From an uncultured Pseudohongiella sp. (GTDB lineage Bacteria; Pseudomonadota; Gammaproteobacteria; Pseudomonadales; Pseudohongiellaceae), in contig CACBCS010000005.1 in the NCBI GenBank assembly GCA_902537815.1, positions 29,730-93,729 on the forward strand: a DNA stretch of 64,000 bases, given 5' to 3'. How positions within the stretch are numbered: the stretch's first letter is position 1; each line of letters starts with the position of its first letter. Below the pieces are notes generated by a model. The model was not told the DNA's origin. It worked only from the letters and a program-made list of their open reading frames with translations, and made no database searches. Positions 54,182-63,686 of this stretch are shown here, in pieces. Both the position numbers and the translations under genes were made by a program.

Positions 54182-54973
54182 ATGATTGAGTTGCAAAATG
54201 TTCGGAAATCTTACGATGGAGGGAAAACCTTTGCTGTCTCGGATGTCTCTTTTCGTGTTAAACGGGGCGAGTTGCTTGGCCTGATCGGAGAATCCGGCTG
54301 CGGCAAGACGTCTACGCTTAAGATGATAAACCGGCTTGAGGAGCCCAGCAGCGGCGAAATTCTGGTGAACGGTGAAAACGTTCGCCAGCAGAATGCGGAA
54401 CAGCTACGGCGAAATATTGGCTATGTGTTTCAGGGCATTGGCCTGTTCCCCCACTACACCGTGGCGGAAAATGTGTGCACCGTGCCTGAGTTACTTGCAT
54501 GGCCTCCGAGCGCCGTGCTCGAACGCTGCCGGGTCGTTCTGGATCTGGTGGGCTTAGCCCCAGCGCAATTTGCAGACAGATTTCCTTCTCAGCTTTCCGG
54601 CGGGCAGCAGCAGCGGGTCGGTGTTGCCAGAGCCCTGGCCGCTCAACCGGAACTGGTGTTGATGGACGAGCCCTTCGGGGCGCTTGACCCGATTACCAGG
54701 GCTGACCTACAGGAAGAGTTCAAGAGTATCCAGCGCCAACTTGAGCTTACCGTCATCATGGTCACCCATGATATGACAGAAGCGCTGCTCATGGGCGATC
54801 GCATTGCCGTCATGAAGCAGGGAAAACTGCTGCAGATCGGCTCGCCCACAGAGCTGCTTGATGCGCCTTCTGACCCTTATGTCCGAAAGTTGATTGAAAT
54901 GCCAAAGCGGCGTGCGGATCGTCTGGATCAGATTCTCGATGCTGACAGCCACCGGGTGAAACAGCATGACTGA
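54182..54973 (+). CDS. OpuC-type osmoprotectant ABC transporter, ATPase
   Basis: A 263-aa ATPase: Walker A GESGCGKTS near residues 37-45, signature LSGGQQQRVGVARAL near 139, Walker B ELVLMDEPFGALDP near 159 and H-loop VTHDMTEAL near 196. It is most like ATPases of the glycine betaine/choline/carnitine uptake family, but it lacks the C-terminal CBS pair that senses ionic strength in OpuA/ProV-type subunits. It overlaps the next gene by 8 bp, so the two are translated together. Confidence 0.88.
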   Translation: MIELQNVRKSYDGGKTFAVSDVSFRVKRGELLGLIGESGCGKTSTLKMINRLEEPSSGEILVNGENVRQQNAEQLRRNIGYVFQGIGLFPHYTVAENVCTVPELLAWPPSAVLERCRVVLDLVGLAPAQFADRFPSQLSGGQQQRVGVARALAAQPELVLMDEPFGALDPITRADLQEEFKSIQRQLELTVIMVTHDMTEALLMGDRIAVMKQGKLLQIGSPTELLDAPSDPYVRKLIEMPKRRADRLDQILDADSHRVKQHD

Positions 54974-56489
54974 AAATCTGTCAGAACAGCTGGCACTTTT
55001 GCCTGAATATTTCAGGGGGCACCTGGCACTGACATTATTCGCACTGTTTATCGGTATAGTGATCAGTAGCCCGCTCGGGGTCTGGGCTGCACAGGCACCG
55101 CGGGTCAAGCGGCCCTTGTTAACTCTAGTGAGTATCATTCAGACTTTCCCCAGTGTCGCAATACTGGCTCTGGTGGTGGCCATGCTTGGCGGACGTATCG
55201 GCTCATTGCCTGCGATCATCGCTTTGGTGCTCTACAGTATGCTTCCGATTGTGCGCAATACCGTCACCGGCCTTGAGAACGTTGCTGAAGAGGTTGTGAC
55301 TGCGGCCCGGGGTATCGGCATGTCGCCTCGTCAGATACTCACCAAAGTGCGTATTCCTCTGGCGTTGCCGGTCATTATTGCCGGTATTCGCACGGCGGCA
55401 GTGTGGACGGTAGGTCTGGCGACCTTGTCGACGTTGGTGGGCGCGAACAGTTTTGGAAACTATATTTTCACGGGATTGCAAACGCGAAATCTGCTCGCTG
55501 TCACCGTCGGCAGTCTGGCGGCGGCCTGTATGGCGGTGATTCTCGACAGTCTCATCGGAGGCCTTCAGTGGCTTGCGGTCAATCGAAATGCAGGCGCTCA
55601 GACGGCGCGATACAGGGCAGTAAAAGTTCTGATAATGATCGGACTCACTTCGGTGCTCGGCGTGTCGGGATACAGTTTGTTGCCTGACAGAAAAGTGGAT
55701 TTTGTCGTTGGTGGTAAGGGCTTTACCGAGCAATACATAGTCGCCGGTGCCGTTGAAGAGGTCCTTCAGGAGGCCGGTTTCACCACTGAGCAGCGTCTTG
55801 GTCTCGGTTCTGAAGTGGTCTTTCAGGCTACGGCGAACAACACCATCGATGTCTATCTGGAATATTCCGGGACCGTGTGGAGTAATCTGATGAACAGAGA
55901 GGACAATCCAGGCAGAGAGGCGGTGATGTCGGAAGTAGAAGCGTACCTCGCGGCGGAGCACGGCATGGCGAATCTTGCCCGACTGGGTTTTCAGAATCTC
56001 TACGCGCTGGCGATGCGCCGCGAGCAGGCAGAGCGATTGGGAATACGCAGTATCAGTGATCTCAAGCCGTTTGCGGATGGGCTGGTTGCCGGAGGCGATC
56101 TCGAGTTTTTTGGCCGGCCCGAATGGATCAGTTTACGGGACACATACCGCATCGATTTTGCCGAAAAGCTCACTTTTGATACGACTCTGATGTACACCGC
56201 GATCGCGGAAGAGCAGGTCGATGTGATTGCCGCCTACACAACAGACGGAAGGGTCGCCGAGTTTGACCTGGTCATCCTGGAAGACCCGCTTAATGCGATT
56301 CCACCCTACGATGGGTTTCTGGCGGTATCGGGTGACGCTATGAATAACCGTCTGTTTGTTGAAACCTTATCCTCGCTGGCAGGCAAGATCAGTGATGAGG
56401 TCATGCGAAATGCCAACCGGCTTGTAGACGTGGAAAACCGCCCGGTTACGGATGGCGTGCGTTACATTCGCGAAGCGCTCACCGAATAA
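54966..56489 (+). CDS. OpuC-type permease fused to substrate-binding domain
   Basis: A 507-aa fusion. Residues about 15-215 form the permease with five or six helices and the EAA loop (EEVVTAARGIGMSPRQI). A further helix near 225-240 leads to a periplasmic glycine betaine-binding domain (OpuAC-type; VDFVVGGKGFTEQYI, GSEVVFQATANNTIDVYLEYSG, split here as two stretches). Fused permease-binding proteins of this kind transport choline, glycine betaine or related compounds. Together with the preceding ATPase this makes a complete two-gene importer. Confidence 0.9.
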   Translation: MTENLSEQLALLPEYFRGHLALTLFALFIGIVISSPLGVWAAQAPRVKRPLLTLVSIIQTFPSVAILALVVAMLGGRIGSLPAIIALVLYSMLPIVRNTVTGLENVAEEVVTAARGIGMSPRQILTKVRIPLALPVIIAGIRTAAVWTVGLATLSTLVGANSFGNYIFTGLQTRNLLAVTVGSLAAACMAVILDSLIGGLQWLAVNRNAGAQTARYRAVKVLIMIGLTSVLGVSGYSLLPDRKVDFVVGGKGFTEQYIVAGAVEEVLQEAGFTTEQRLGLGSEVVFQATANNTIDVYLEYSGTVWSNLMNREDNPGREAVMSEVEAYLAAEHGMANLARLGFQNLYALAMRREQAERLGIRSISDLKPFADGLVAGGDLEFFGRPEWISLRDTYRIDFAEKLTFDTTLMYTAIAEEQVDVIAAYTTDGRVAEFDLVILEDPLNAIPPYDGFLAVSGDAMNNRLFVETLSSLAGKISDEVMRNANRLVDVENRPVTDGVRYIREALTE

Positions 56490-56513
56490 GAGTGTGGTCT
56501 ACCCTGAAGTAGT

Positions 56514-57869
56514 CTACTCGATGGTAAACGGTATGCCGGTTGTCGAGTAGACAAACACGTCGGTACCGGGCACTGCGTAGGCGAAATAGACAGTCAGGTT
56601 TGCGCTGCTGACGTCTACACTGGAAGGCGTAAAGCCATCGAACGCAATGAGCTCTTCGCTGACCTTGAGCGGTTGAGTGGTCGTGTAGCTCTGCAGTGTT
56701 CCCAGCTTTCCGTTCCACGCATGATAGCCACCGTCCGCGCTCCGGTAAAAAAGACCAATGCCCTCTACTGAGATCACGACATAGGTTTCTCCGATAATGC
56801 CCTGATGCTCGCTGGGAATGAAAAGCGTGGCTCGAACATCAATGCTGTCGCTGGGGGCAAAACGAGAAACCGGCGTATTGAGGTCTTCACTGCGGCTGGC
56901 TGAGCCATACAGGATGAGGTTGGAGCTTTCCTGACCCAGGCTGGTAATCGGCAGAATTTTCGGTTCGCGATGTGTACTGATGGGTACTCGCGTCTGATTG
57001 ATGGTAAACACGGCGTCGGCACTCTGTTCTGAATCCGCCCGATCGACGCCACAGGCTAAGCCGTTGCAGTCATTTAATAGCGGATTTGAGAAGAGGGTTA
57101 ACTCGACTGAACCGGGATAGTCGTCCGGCGTTGCCATGATGGTGGCGAAGGAGCCGTCTAGGCCGTGTCCAAAGGACCAGGAGTAGGTGCCCAGAGCCCC
57201 CGGTTCCCGGCGCGAATGCGCCAAACCATGATTATGACCTAACTCGTGAGCCAGCGTCAGGTCATCACAGCCGGCACCGCCTTCTGCCGGGAAGCCTGCG
57301 TTATAAAGTGATGATATCAGATCGCCGCCTGCTAGCAGCGGATGAAAGATTTCGCCTTCGAAGCCAACTCCTGGCAGGGTCCCGAGGCCACAGGCGCCAC
57401 CCCCAGGAAAGAGACCGTCAATGAATACGGTGATATCGGCTCCCACTCTTTCGCGCAGTTCAGGGAGTTCGCTGAACACGTCGGTTGCGTTGCTCATTGC
57501 GTCCATCACGCGGTTTAGATCATTGCCGGTATCGTAGTCTGCAAAGCCATAGAATACGGGCCTGAATCTGACCAGCGCGCCACTGTCGGCGTAGTAGGTA
57601 TTGGTGACCTCGACCAGCTGATTGATATGGGTTTCGGGGCTGATATCGCCGATGGAATTCAAAAATTTCCGGGAATAGAAAAACATCAGATCAGTTTGCG
57701 CAATAAAGCCGTCGCCAACGCTGGACGCACTGTTTTGTGGATCGGTCCCCAGCAAGGCTTCATTGACGTCAGAGATACCGTCGCTGTCGGAATCTTTCAG
57801 CGTGTCTTTCACCACAAAAATAAACGCGTCATCCCGTACACTCTGACCGAAGGCATCTCCGATAAACAC
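56514..57869 (-). CDS. Reprolysin-like zinc metalloprotease (rear part of split gene)
   Basis: A 451-aa frame. A calcium-binding type repeat (DSDSDGISDVNEALLGTDP near residues 27-45) precedes the metalloprotease domain with HELGHNHGLAH near 206-216, the metzincin/reprolysin zinc motif HExxHxxGxxH. A C-terminal beta domain follows. It starts with GTG 18 bp after an in-frame TAA that ends the 57888-58766 frame, and it has no signal peptide of its own. In the continuous frame the two parts would form one exported protease of about 750 residues, so this part is probably not exported as it stands. Confidence 0.65.
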   Translation of the reverse strand: MFIGDAFGQSVRDDAFIFVVKDTLKDSDSDGISDVNEALLGTDPQNSASSVGDGFIAQTDLMFFYSRKFLNSIGDISPETHINQLVEVTNTYYADSGALVRFRPVFYGFADYDTGNDLNRVMDAMSNATDVFSELPELRERVGADITVFIDGLFPGGGACGLGTLPGVGFEGEIFHPLLAGGDLISSLYNAGFPAEGGAGCDDLTLAHELGHNHGLAHSRREPGALGTYSWSFGHGLDGSFATIMATPDDYPGSVELTLFSNPLLNDCNGLACGVDRADSEQSADAVFTINQTRVPISTHREPKILPITSLGQESSNLILYGSASRSEDLNTPVSRFAPSDSIDVRATLFIPSEHQGIIGETYVVISVEGIGLFYRSADGGYHAWNGKLGTLQSYTTTQPLKVSEELIAFDGFTPSSVDVSSANLTVYFAYAVPGTDVFVYSTTGIPFTIE

Positions 57870-57887
57870 GCCACTTACTAGCTGGGG

Positions 57888-58766
57888 TTAGGAGTCAGCG
57901 GTAGTTTCGACTGTGTACTCAAAGCTTGTTGTCGCGGCAGGGGCGAGACTACTGATCGTACAGCTTAAGACGGTTTGCGGCCCCGAGCCGTCTACCGCGC
58001 AGGCTGGTGAGCTGTCAGTAAACTCAGCGTCATCGAGGATGAAAAAGACGCTGACTGATTCGTCGCTCAGTATACTTAATGCATTGTTAGTGATCGCTAT
58101 GGATACCGTAACCTGATCGCCGATGACCGCGAATTCGCTCGACAGAGATTGCTCGATACGGACGTCATTGCCGGTCAGGGCCAGCACGCCTGCGGGTTCG
58201 CGATAGAGCGGCTCCTTCTGGGGCACAAACGCGCCGTCATCGACGCCCAGTCCACCGATTTCCGCTGCAGTGTGGGTAATCCAACCAATATACTGTTCCT
58301 CATTCGGATCCGGCACCGCGGTAATTTTGTATTTGATTCCATCAACCTGAGCGGTTGCAAGCAGCAGCGATTTGCTGAGCGTCAGCACCAGTGATTCATC
58401 ACCGGCACCTCTGCCAACCCATGAATGGTCGCCGTTCAGGAATGAACTGTCGTGTACCTTGCTGAGGGTTCTTTGTGTTCCGCAAGCAGTCTCGATCGTA
58501 AAATGTTCTGAGTCGGTCAGGAGTTTCAGCATGGACTCGGAGATGCGGATGCCTCGGCGATAGGATACCCGTCCTGTCAGCAGTCTGTCCGGAATGTCGG
58601 ATAGATTGGTTTCTGGCAGGTCATGCCATAGGATAGGTTCATGCTGTGCATTCGCAGTAAAGCTACTAAGTAGTCCAGCGACAAGAAGCGCGAAATATCT
58701 ACGAGTCCACGTGTTGAGTAAACCGACTACTTTTCGGCATAGGGCTTCTACCGCGGTTCGGCGCAT
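57888..58766 (-). CDS. Exported front part of split metalloprotease gene
   Basis: A 292-aa frame with signal peptide (YFALLVAGLLSSFTANAQ, about residues 24-41). It contains a propeptide-like region with HEPILWHDLPE and YRRGIRI, typical of the front of metzincin zymogens, then a CARDB/DUF11-like beta domain near 205-290 ending FEYTVETTADS. The stop TAA is followed in the same frame by PQLVSGVFIGDAFG and the protease domain. Likely a nonsense mutation in one gene; alternatives are readthrough or a base-calling error. Confidence 0.65.
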   Translation of the reverse strand: MRRTAVEALCRKVVGLLNTWTRRYFALLVAGLLSSFTANAQHEPILWHDLPETNLSDIPDRLLTGRVSYRRGIRISESMLKLLTDSEHFTIETACGTQRTLSKVHDSSFLNGDHSWVGRGAGDESLVLTLSKSLLLATAQVDGIKYKITAVPDPNEEQYIGWITHTAAEIGGLGVDDGAFVPQKEPLYREPAGVLALTGNDVRIEQSLSSEFAVIGDQVTVSIAITNNALSILSDESVSVFFILDDAEFTDSSPACAVDGSGPQTVLSCTISSLAPAATTSFEYTVETTADS

Positions 58767-58888
58767 CCCTGCATGTTGGCTCTTCGAATTTATGATAGAC
58801 CGAACTCGGTCAGCAGTGTGGCACTGGTGACTGGCTTAAATTCAGCATCTGATTCATCCCACTCATTCTATTTCGTAGCTAGAGGCCC

Positions 58889-60127
58889 TCAATTGTAGAT
58901 AGCATTCCTCGTTGCCGCATGAGTTCTGAATGAGAGTCCTAGGTCGTTATTCTGAATCATTCCAATAAAAACTGTTTTGTTTTGTGGATCTATCCAAAAC
59001 CAGGAGCCTGCTATACCCCACCACCAGAAGGTACCCGTTGGCGTACCTTGGAAGACTTCCGAATTGTCTACGATAGCGAAATCAAGACCGAATACATTCC
59101 CTGGATAAACTGGGCTAATAGCTTCAATATTCTCGGGGAGTTGGTTATTGTGCATCAGATTTAAAGCTTCCTGCGAAAGCAATTGCTTGTCGTCCATGAC
59201 CCCGTTTCTGAGATGTAAAGTAGCAAACTTCATATAATCCGTGGAAGTTGACACAAGACCATGTCCGCCCGCTAAAAATTTTGGTTTTTCCGTGAATGCA
59301 CCACCAAGGGCCTCAGGGGAGCTATCGGTTCTGATTAATCGTTCCCCGCTGGGCATATACGTCCTCGAAAGCCGATGATGGTTTTCCGGAGGAACGAAAA
59401 ACCCCGTATCAACCATACCCAATGGCCCGAATATCCTCTCCTGAAAGAAAGAATCAAGCGTTTGCCCAGAAAGCCTCTCAATAAGATATCCCTGGACATC
59501 AACGGAGATGCTGTAGACCCACTTTGTACCTGGCTGGTTTAGCAGGGGAATGTTCGCTAAGTTTGGGATGCTTTCTGCGAGGGTAGCCTCTTCGCCGATA
59601 CCAGATTCGACATAAGCATCAGAAATTGAGCCGCTCCCCAGCGGGGGGAAATAGGTTAGACCGCCAGTATGGCTCATCAATTCACGTATGGTCATCGGGT
59701 GGTCTGCGGGCTCCGTGTTCCAACTCCCATCATCATTCTCCTCCACGAGCACTCGCATACCGGCCAATTCAGGTAGATGCATCTCGACGGGATCATCTAG
59801 TTCGAATTTCCCCTCGTCCCAAAGCATCATCAAGGCTGTTCCTGTGACTGGTTTGGTCATGGAGAAGATTCGAAAAATGGTGTCTGTGCTCATGGGTACC
59901 TGATCTTCAACATTCTGGTAGCCCATGGCTTCGTGCATCAGGACTTCTCCGTCCTGAGCCACCATCACCACCGCGCCAGACAGTTTGCCTTCGTCGATTC
60001 TGGCTTGCAGATCAGCGGCGACCGCATCCAGCCGTGCCTGCTCAACATCGGCTAGGATCTGCGCAGAAAAGAAAAGCGCCACCGCTGGCACAACAAATCG
60101 CATTTTACTCAAGAGATTTGCTCTCAT
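58889..60127 (-). CDS. Class C beta-lactamase-like serine hydrolase
   Basis: A 412-aa protein with a signal peptide (residues 1-26, ending ILAD). The active-site S89-M-T-K92 lies in FSMTKPVTG, and the Y-x-N-like box is YSIS near residue 200 (YSI, with the third residue changed). HGLVSTSTDY near 296 occupies the place of the KTG box. The family includes esterases, D-aminopeptidases and beta-lactamases; an esterase or peptidase is as likely as a lactamase. By eye the gene looks richer in A and T than its neighbours, which could reflect recent transfer; not measured. Confidence 0.86.
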   Translation of the reverse strand: MRANLLSKMRFVVPAVALFFSAQILADVEQARLDAVAADLQARIDEGKLSGAVVMVAQDGEVLMHEAMGYQNVEDQVPMSTDTIFRIFSMTKPVTGTALMMLWDEGKFELDDPVEMHLPELAGMRVLVEENDDGSWNTEPADHPMTIRELMSHTGGLTYFPPLGSGSISDAYVESGIGEEATLAESIPNLANIPLLNQPGTKWVYSISVDVQGYLIERLSGQTLDSFFQERIFGPLGMVDTGFFVPPENHHRLSRTYMPSGERLIRTDSSPEALGGAFTEKPKFLAGGHGLVSTSTDYMKFATLHLRNGVMDDKQLLSQEALNLMHNNQLPENIEAISPVYPGNVFGLDFAIVDNSEVFQGTPTGTFWWWGIAGSWFWIDPQNKTVFIGMIQNNDLGLSFRTHAATRNAIYN

Positions 60128-60332
60128 ATTACCCTCTACAATGGCCGACCGGTGCCGGTGAAATCATTGTCCGATGCTTCAACAGAAACCGCGGACAGGC
60201 CCGTTACAAGGCTGCGCTGATCGTGTGCGCGCATCCCGCTTCTCAGACGTTAAAACTAACATGTTTTCTGAGCGAAGGCTCTAGATCATCCGGGCCGTGC
60301 CTTGAGGTCATGGGCACCGCTAAGCGCTATGT

Positions 60333-61985
60333 TCAGCTGTTGGTTGCGCAGAGACTTTTGTCCTGATCACCGGCGTCGAGGAAAGGTCCGTCAACACAGA
60401 GTCGGCGGCCATCAGGGGCATCACACGCGCCGCAGATTCCCACGCCACATTTGGTCCAGTAATCAATCGCATTGAAAATCTGCTCCGGGCTGCAGAATCG
60501 TCGCTCAACGGCTTCAGCGGCCCGCACCATGGGCGCCGGTCCACAATTGTAGAAAACGAGATTGCCCAGTTCTTCTTCAGAGATTTGCCCTAGCCGAGCT
60601 TCCAGCAGTTCTGTAATGACGCCGTGATGACCGCGGCTGCCATCATCGGTGGCGATGTGCAATTCACTGACCTGCTTGCTTTCCTCAAGGAAGTACAGTC
60701 GCTCTGCACTGCGCGCACCGAAAAATATCTCGGTATTCCCGAAATCCCGGGCTAACTGATAGACCGCTGCCAGACCAGTGCCCCCGGCAACAGCCATGAT
60801 TTTGGCGCCGGGCGCCGGCTCCACAGCGTTGCCGTGAGGGCCTCTGACATAGGCTTCCGTTCCGGGTTCAAGCGTCATCAACGCTTCAGTGAATTCACCG
60901 AGATTGATTACTGCCAGCTGAAATGGGTCATCGGTGAGCGCGGAGAAGGGCTTCTCGCCCAGGCCCGGAATCCAGAGGAAGATGAATTGACCCGCTTCAA
61001 TTTCGATTTTTCTGTCGAAGCGCAGAATGCAGATGTCATCGGTAATGCGTTTGTTGTCAACAAGCGTCACCGGCCGGAAACCCATATCGATGTCGTATCT
61101 GACCAGCGCTTCCGCTTGCTCAGATCCGTCCTCCAGATCGCAGGTCAGGTTTCTGAAATAGTCGGTTATCTGGTTGGTTGTCATGCCGATCAGCGCAGAG
61201 CCAATGCCAACAATTGAAGCGCCAGCCGCGAAGGCGTCACGCACGTTGCCGGCACTGCTGATGCCACCACAGGCGATGACGGGCTTGTCAGTGATCGCGG
61301 CGATTTCGTGCACGCATTCCAGCGCTCTTGGCAGAATGTCTTTGCCCGATACGCCGCCTTTGCCGTTGGTCAGAACAGGATGCCCGTGGCTCTCATAGCA
61401 TTCGGGTCCCATGGTATTAATGGCGCACAAACCGTCGGCCCCGCCCTGAATGGCAGCAGCGGCAATGTCCGCAATATTCGGTACATTAGGGGTGAGCTTG
61501 GCGACAACAGGAATGTCCACTACCGCTTTCACCGCACGGACGATTTCTCTGACCAGGTCCGGATCCTGACCCATCGCCATACCGTAACCTTTCGCATGTG
61601 GGCAGGACAGATTGAGTTCGAGCCCGTCTCCATGGGGCGCAAGAATTTTTGCGACCTCTACATATTCTGTAACGCTTCCCCCGAAAATCGAAATGAGCAG
61701 GAATTTGTCCTCAGGAACCCCCAATGCCCCCAGCAGCTCAGCCGAGCGCTCCGCGCCCGGATTCGTGAGACCGACCGCATTGGTGAAACTGCCCGGCTGA
61801 TATTGGGTCAGAACAGGTTCTCGATACCCGAGCCTGGGTTCCGGCCCGATACTCTTGGTGGTCAGTACCCCCACTTCGGGTACCAGATCGAAAAAGCGCT
61901 GAATGATATTAGCGGAGCAGGTCACTATGCCGGAGGGGATGGTAAAGGGGCCCGAAACGGTTTTACCTAGGAACTCGGTATTCAA
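60333..61985 (-). CDS. Dihydroorotate dehydrogenase-type PyrD-PyrK fusion
   Basis: A 550-aa fusion. Residues about 1-310 form an FMN TIM-barrel of the class 1B/PreA type with NLSCPH (C128), KLTPNV and GGISSAGN. Residues about 320-550 form a PyrK-like electron-transfer domain with an FAD/NAD fold (MAVAGGTGLAAVY) and [2Fe-2S] ligands C513, C518, C521 and C530. The usual asparagine after SCP is histidine here, as in PreA and archaeal forms. It may make orotate with NAD, or reduce another pyrimidine. TTG start fits the alignment MNTEFLGKTV; an extended -10 lies upstream. Confidence 0.85.
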   Translation of the reverse strand: MNTEFLGKTVSGPFTIPSGIVTCSANIIQRFFDLVPEVGVLTTKSIGPEPRLGYREPVLTQYQPGSFTNAVGLTNPGAERSAELLGALGVPEDKFLLISIFGGSVTEYVEVAKILAPHGDGLELNLSCPHAKGYGMAMGQDPDLVREIVRAVKAVVDIPVVAKLTPNVPNIADIAAAAIQGGADGLCAINTMGPECYESHGHPVLTNGKGGVSGKDILPRALECVHEIAAITDKPVIACGGISSAGNVRDAFAAGASIVGIGSALIGMTTNQITDYFRNLTCDLEDGSEQAEALVRYDIDMGFRPVTLVDNKRITDDICILRFDRKIEIEAGQFIFLWIPGLGEKPFSALTDDPFQLAVINLGEFTEALMTLEPGTEAYVRGPHGNAVEPAPGAKIMAVAGGTGLAAVYQLARDFGNTEIFFGARSAERLYFLEESKQVSELHIATDDGSRGHHGVITELLEARLGQISEEELGNLVFYNCGPAPMVRAAEAVERRFCSPEQIFNAIDYWTKCGVGICGACDAPDGRRLCVDGPFLDAGDQDKSLCATNS

Positions 61986-62044
61986 GAGAAGCGCTTACTC
62001 TTTGATAGTAAATGGGACAGTCAAAAGGACTGCGAGCACAAGTA

Positions 62045-62053
62045 AGTATACCA
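62045..62053 (-). promoter_or_regulatory. Extended -10 promoter of the PyrD-PyrK gene
   Basis: TGGTATACT on the minus strand, five of six -10 bases with the TGn extension, in the 174-bp gap between the malonyl-CoA synthetase gene and the fusion gene. It suggests the fusion can be transcribed on its own. Confidence 0.45.
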
Positions 62054-62159
62054 AGAGAGGCTCTGCTCAGCACTTACCTTTTGCCAGTGAGCAGGGCAGA
62101 GCTTGGCGGTCCGGGTTAAACCTGGCCGTATACCCGTGAATGAAGCTGCTGAAGGCTGA

Positions 62160-63644
62160 CTAGAGCAGCTCGTGCAGTGCGGGCTTGGTGACTTTACCCA
62201 TCGCATTCCTTGGCAAAGCATCGACAATCTTCAGTGCTTTGGGGATTTTGTAGGACGACATTTTTTCTTCACACCAGTTTTTCAGCTCATCATAGTCGAG
62301 GCTGGAGGTCGGTTTGAGTGCGACGAATGCAGTCACGGCTTCTCCCCAGGTGTCGTCTGCAACGCCGATAACGGCAACTTCAGCGATGGCTTCATGAGTG
62401 AGCAGAACACCTTCGATTTCAAGCGCTGAAAGCTTGTAGCCGCCTGACTTGATGATGTCTACGGATGAACGGCCCATGATGCGGTAATAGCCATCTTCAA
62501 GGACCGCAACGTCGCCTGTGCAGAACCAGCAGTCCTTGAATGACTCCCCGGTTGCTTTGGGATTGTCCCAGTATTCGAGGAACACATTGTTACCCTGTAT
62601 TCTGATTTCACCGGGCGTTTCCTCGGCTGTAATCGGTGAGTCATTCTCGTCAAACAGCTGCACCTGTACACCGGGCAGTGGCTGACCAACGCAGCCAGCC
62701 CTGCGCTCGCCGGTATAAGGGTTTGAAATCCCCATGCCTATCTCCGTCATGCCGTAGCGCTCAAGTAAAACCTGGCCGGTTAGCTCCTGCCATTGATTGA
62801 ACAGTTTTACCGGGCAGGCTGCCGAGCCAGAGATATTTAGCCGCATGGCGTTGAAACCGTCACAGATGGACCGGACCTGCTCTTGTTCAATGCTGTCAAA
62901 ATACTGAATCAGTTTGACATAAATTGTGGGTACCGCCATGAAGACATTATAGGTGCCAGATGCCACTTGTTCTGTAATTCGGGGTATGTCAAATTTTGCA
63001 AATAGATGTACTGTGGCCCCTGCCCATAAGCCGCAGCTGAGGATATTCACAATACCGTGAATATGATGCAGTGGCAGAAATAGCGGAATGACATCCTCTT
63101 TGCTCCATTCCCAGGCTTCGATCAGAGTCGTAATCTGTGCCTTAATGGTCTTGTGAGTGCTGATCACGCCTTTAGGTTTGTTTGTGGTGCCGCTGGTAAA
63201 AAGCATCATAGCCCGGCGATCTTCCAAGATCTCAGGAAGCTCCGCAGCGGTTGTAGCCATGACCTCGTCAACGCTCAGTAACTTGATGTCCAGCTCTTGG
63301 CACAGGGGTGCCAGCGCTTCATAAGACTCGGGATTGGCGATTAATCGCGTTACGCTGGCGCAGCTGAGGTAGTGCTCCAGCTCCATAACAGCAGATGCAA
63401 CGTTGAGCGGGACCGCAATACCACCTGCGCGCCAGACGCCGTGTATGGCGGTGACGTAGTTAATTGAGGCGGGCAGGAAAAACGCGATCCGTTCCTCATT
63501 CAGATCACCTGCGCCCGACAGCAGACCTGAAGCAAACAGGGTGGCTAGTCGGTCAACTTCGGAATAGGTAAAAGTGCTTTCGCCCTCTACCAGAGCGATT
63601 TTGTTGTTGTCAGGGTGCAGGTTTGGGAAGGCATCTCGTTTCAT
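62160..63644 (-). CDS. matB: Malonyl-CoA synthetase-like acyl-CoA ligase
   Basis: A 494-aa ANL-family ligase. Motifs: A3 loop LFTSGTTNKPKGV near residue 150, A5 RYGMTEIGMG near 291, A8 RSSVDIIKSGGYKLSALEIE near 395-414 and A10 PRNAMGKVTK near 480, with the catalytic lysine. Y-G-M-T-E-I-G-M and V-D-I-I-K-S-G-G-Y-K-x-S-A-L-E-I-E are characteristic of MatB/ACSF3 malonyl-CoA synthetases. The upstream gene, 42 bp away, looks like madM, which supports malonate as substrate: malonate plus CoA plus ATP to malonyl-CoA. Confidence 0.85.
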   Translation of the reverse strand: MKRDAFPNLHPDNNKIALVEGESTFTYSEVDRLATLFASGLLSGAGDLNEERIAFFLPASINYVTAIHGVWRAGGIAVPLNVASAVMELEHYLSCASVTRLIANPESYEALAPLCQELDIKLLSVDEVMATTAAELPEILEDRRAMMLFTSGTTNKPKGVISTHKTIKAQITTLIEAWEWSKEDVIPLFLPLHHIHGIVNILSCGLWAGATVHLFAKFDIPRITEQVASGTYNVFMAVPTIYVKLIQYFDSIEQEQVRSICDGFNAMRLNISGSAACPVKLFNQWQELTGQVLLERYGMTEIGMGISNPYTGERRAGCVGQPLPGVQVQLFDENDSPITAEETPGEIRIQGNNVFLEYWDNPKATGESFKDCWFCTGDVAVLEDGYYRIMGRSSVDIIKSGGYKLSALEIEGVLLTHEAIAEVAVIGVADDTWGEAVTAFVALKPTSSLDYDELKNWCEEKMSSYKIPKALKIVDALPRNAMGKVTKPALHELL

Positions 63645-63686
63645 TGGTATCTACTTGAATCTCAGACGGGGACAGACAGTCAGCGA

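Noticed and set aside
59034..60127. Beta-lactamase class C resistance gene (ampC)
   Set aside because: The Y-x-N box is altered and the KTG box is absent; an esterase or peptidase is more likely, and no ampR is adjacent.
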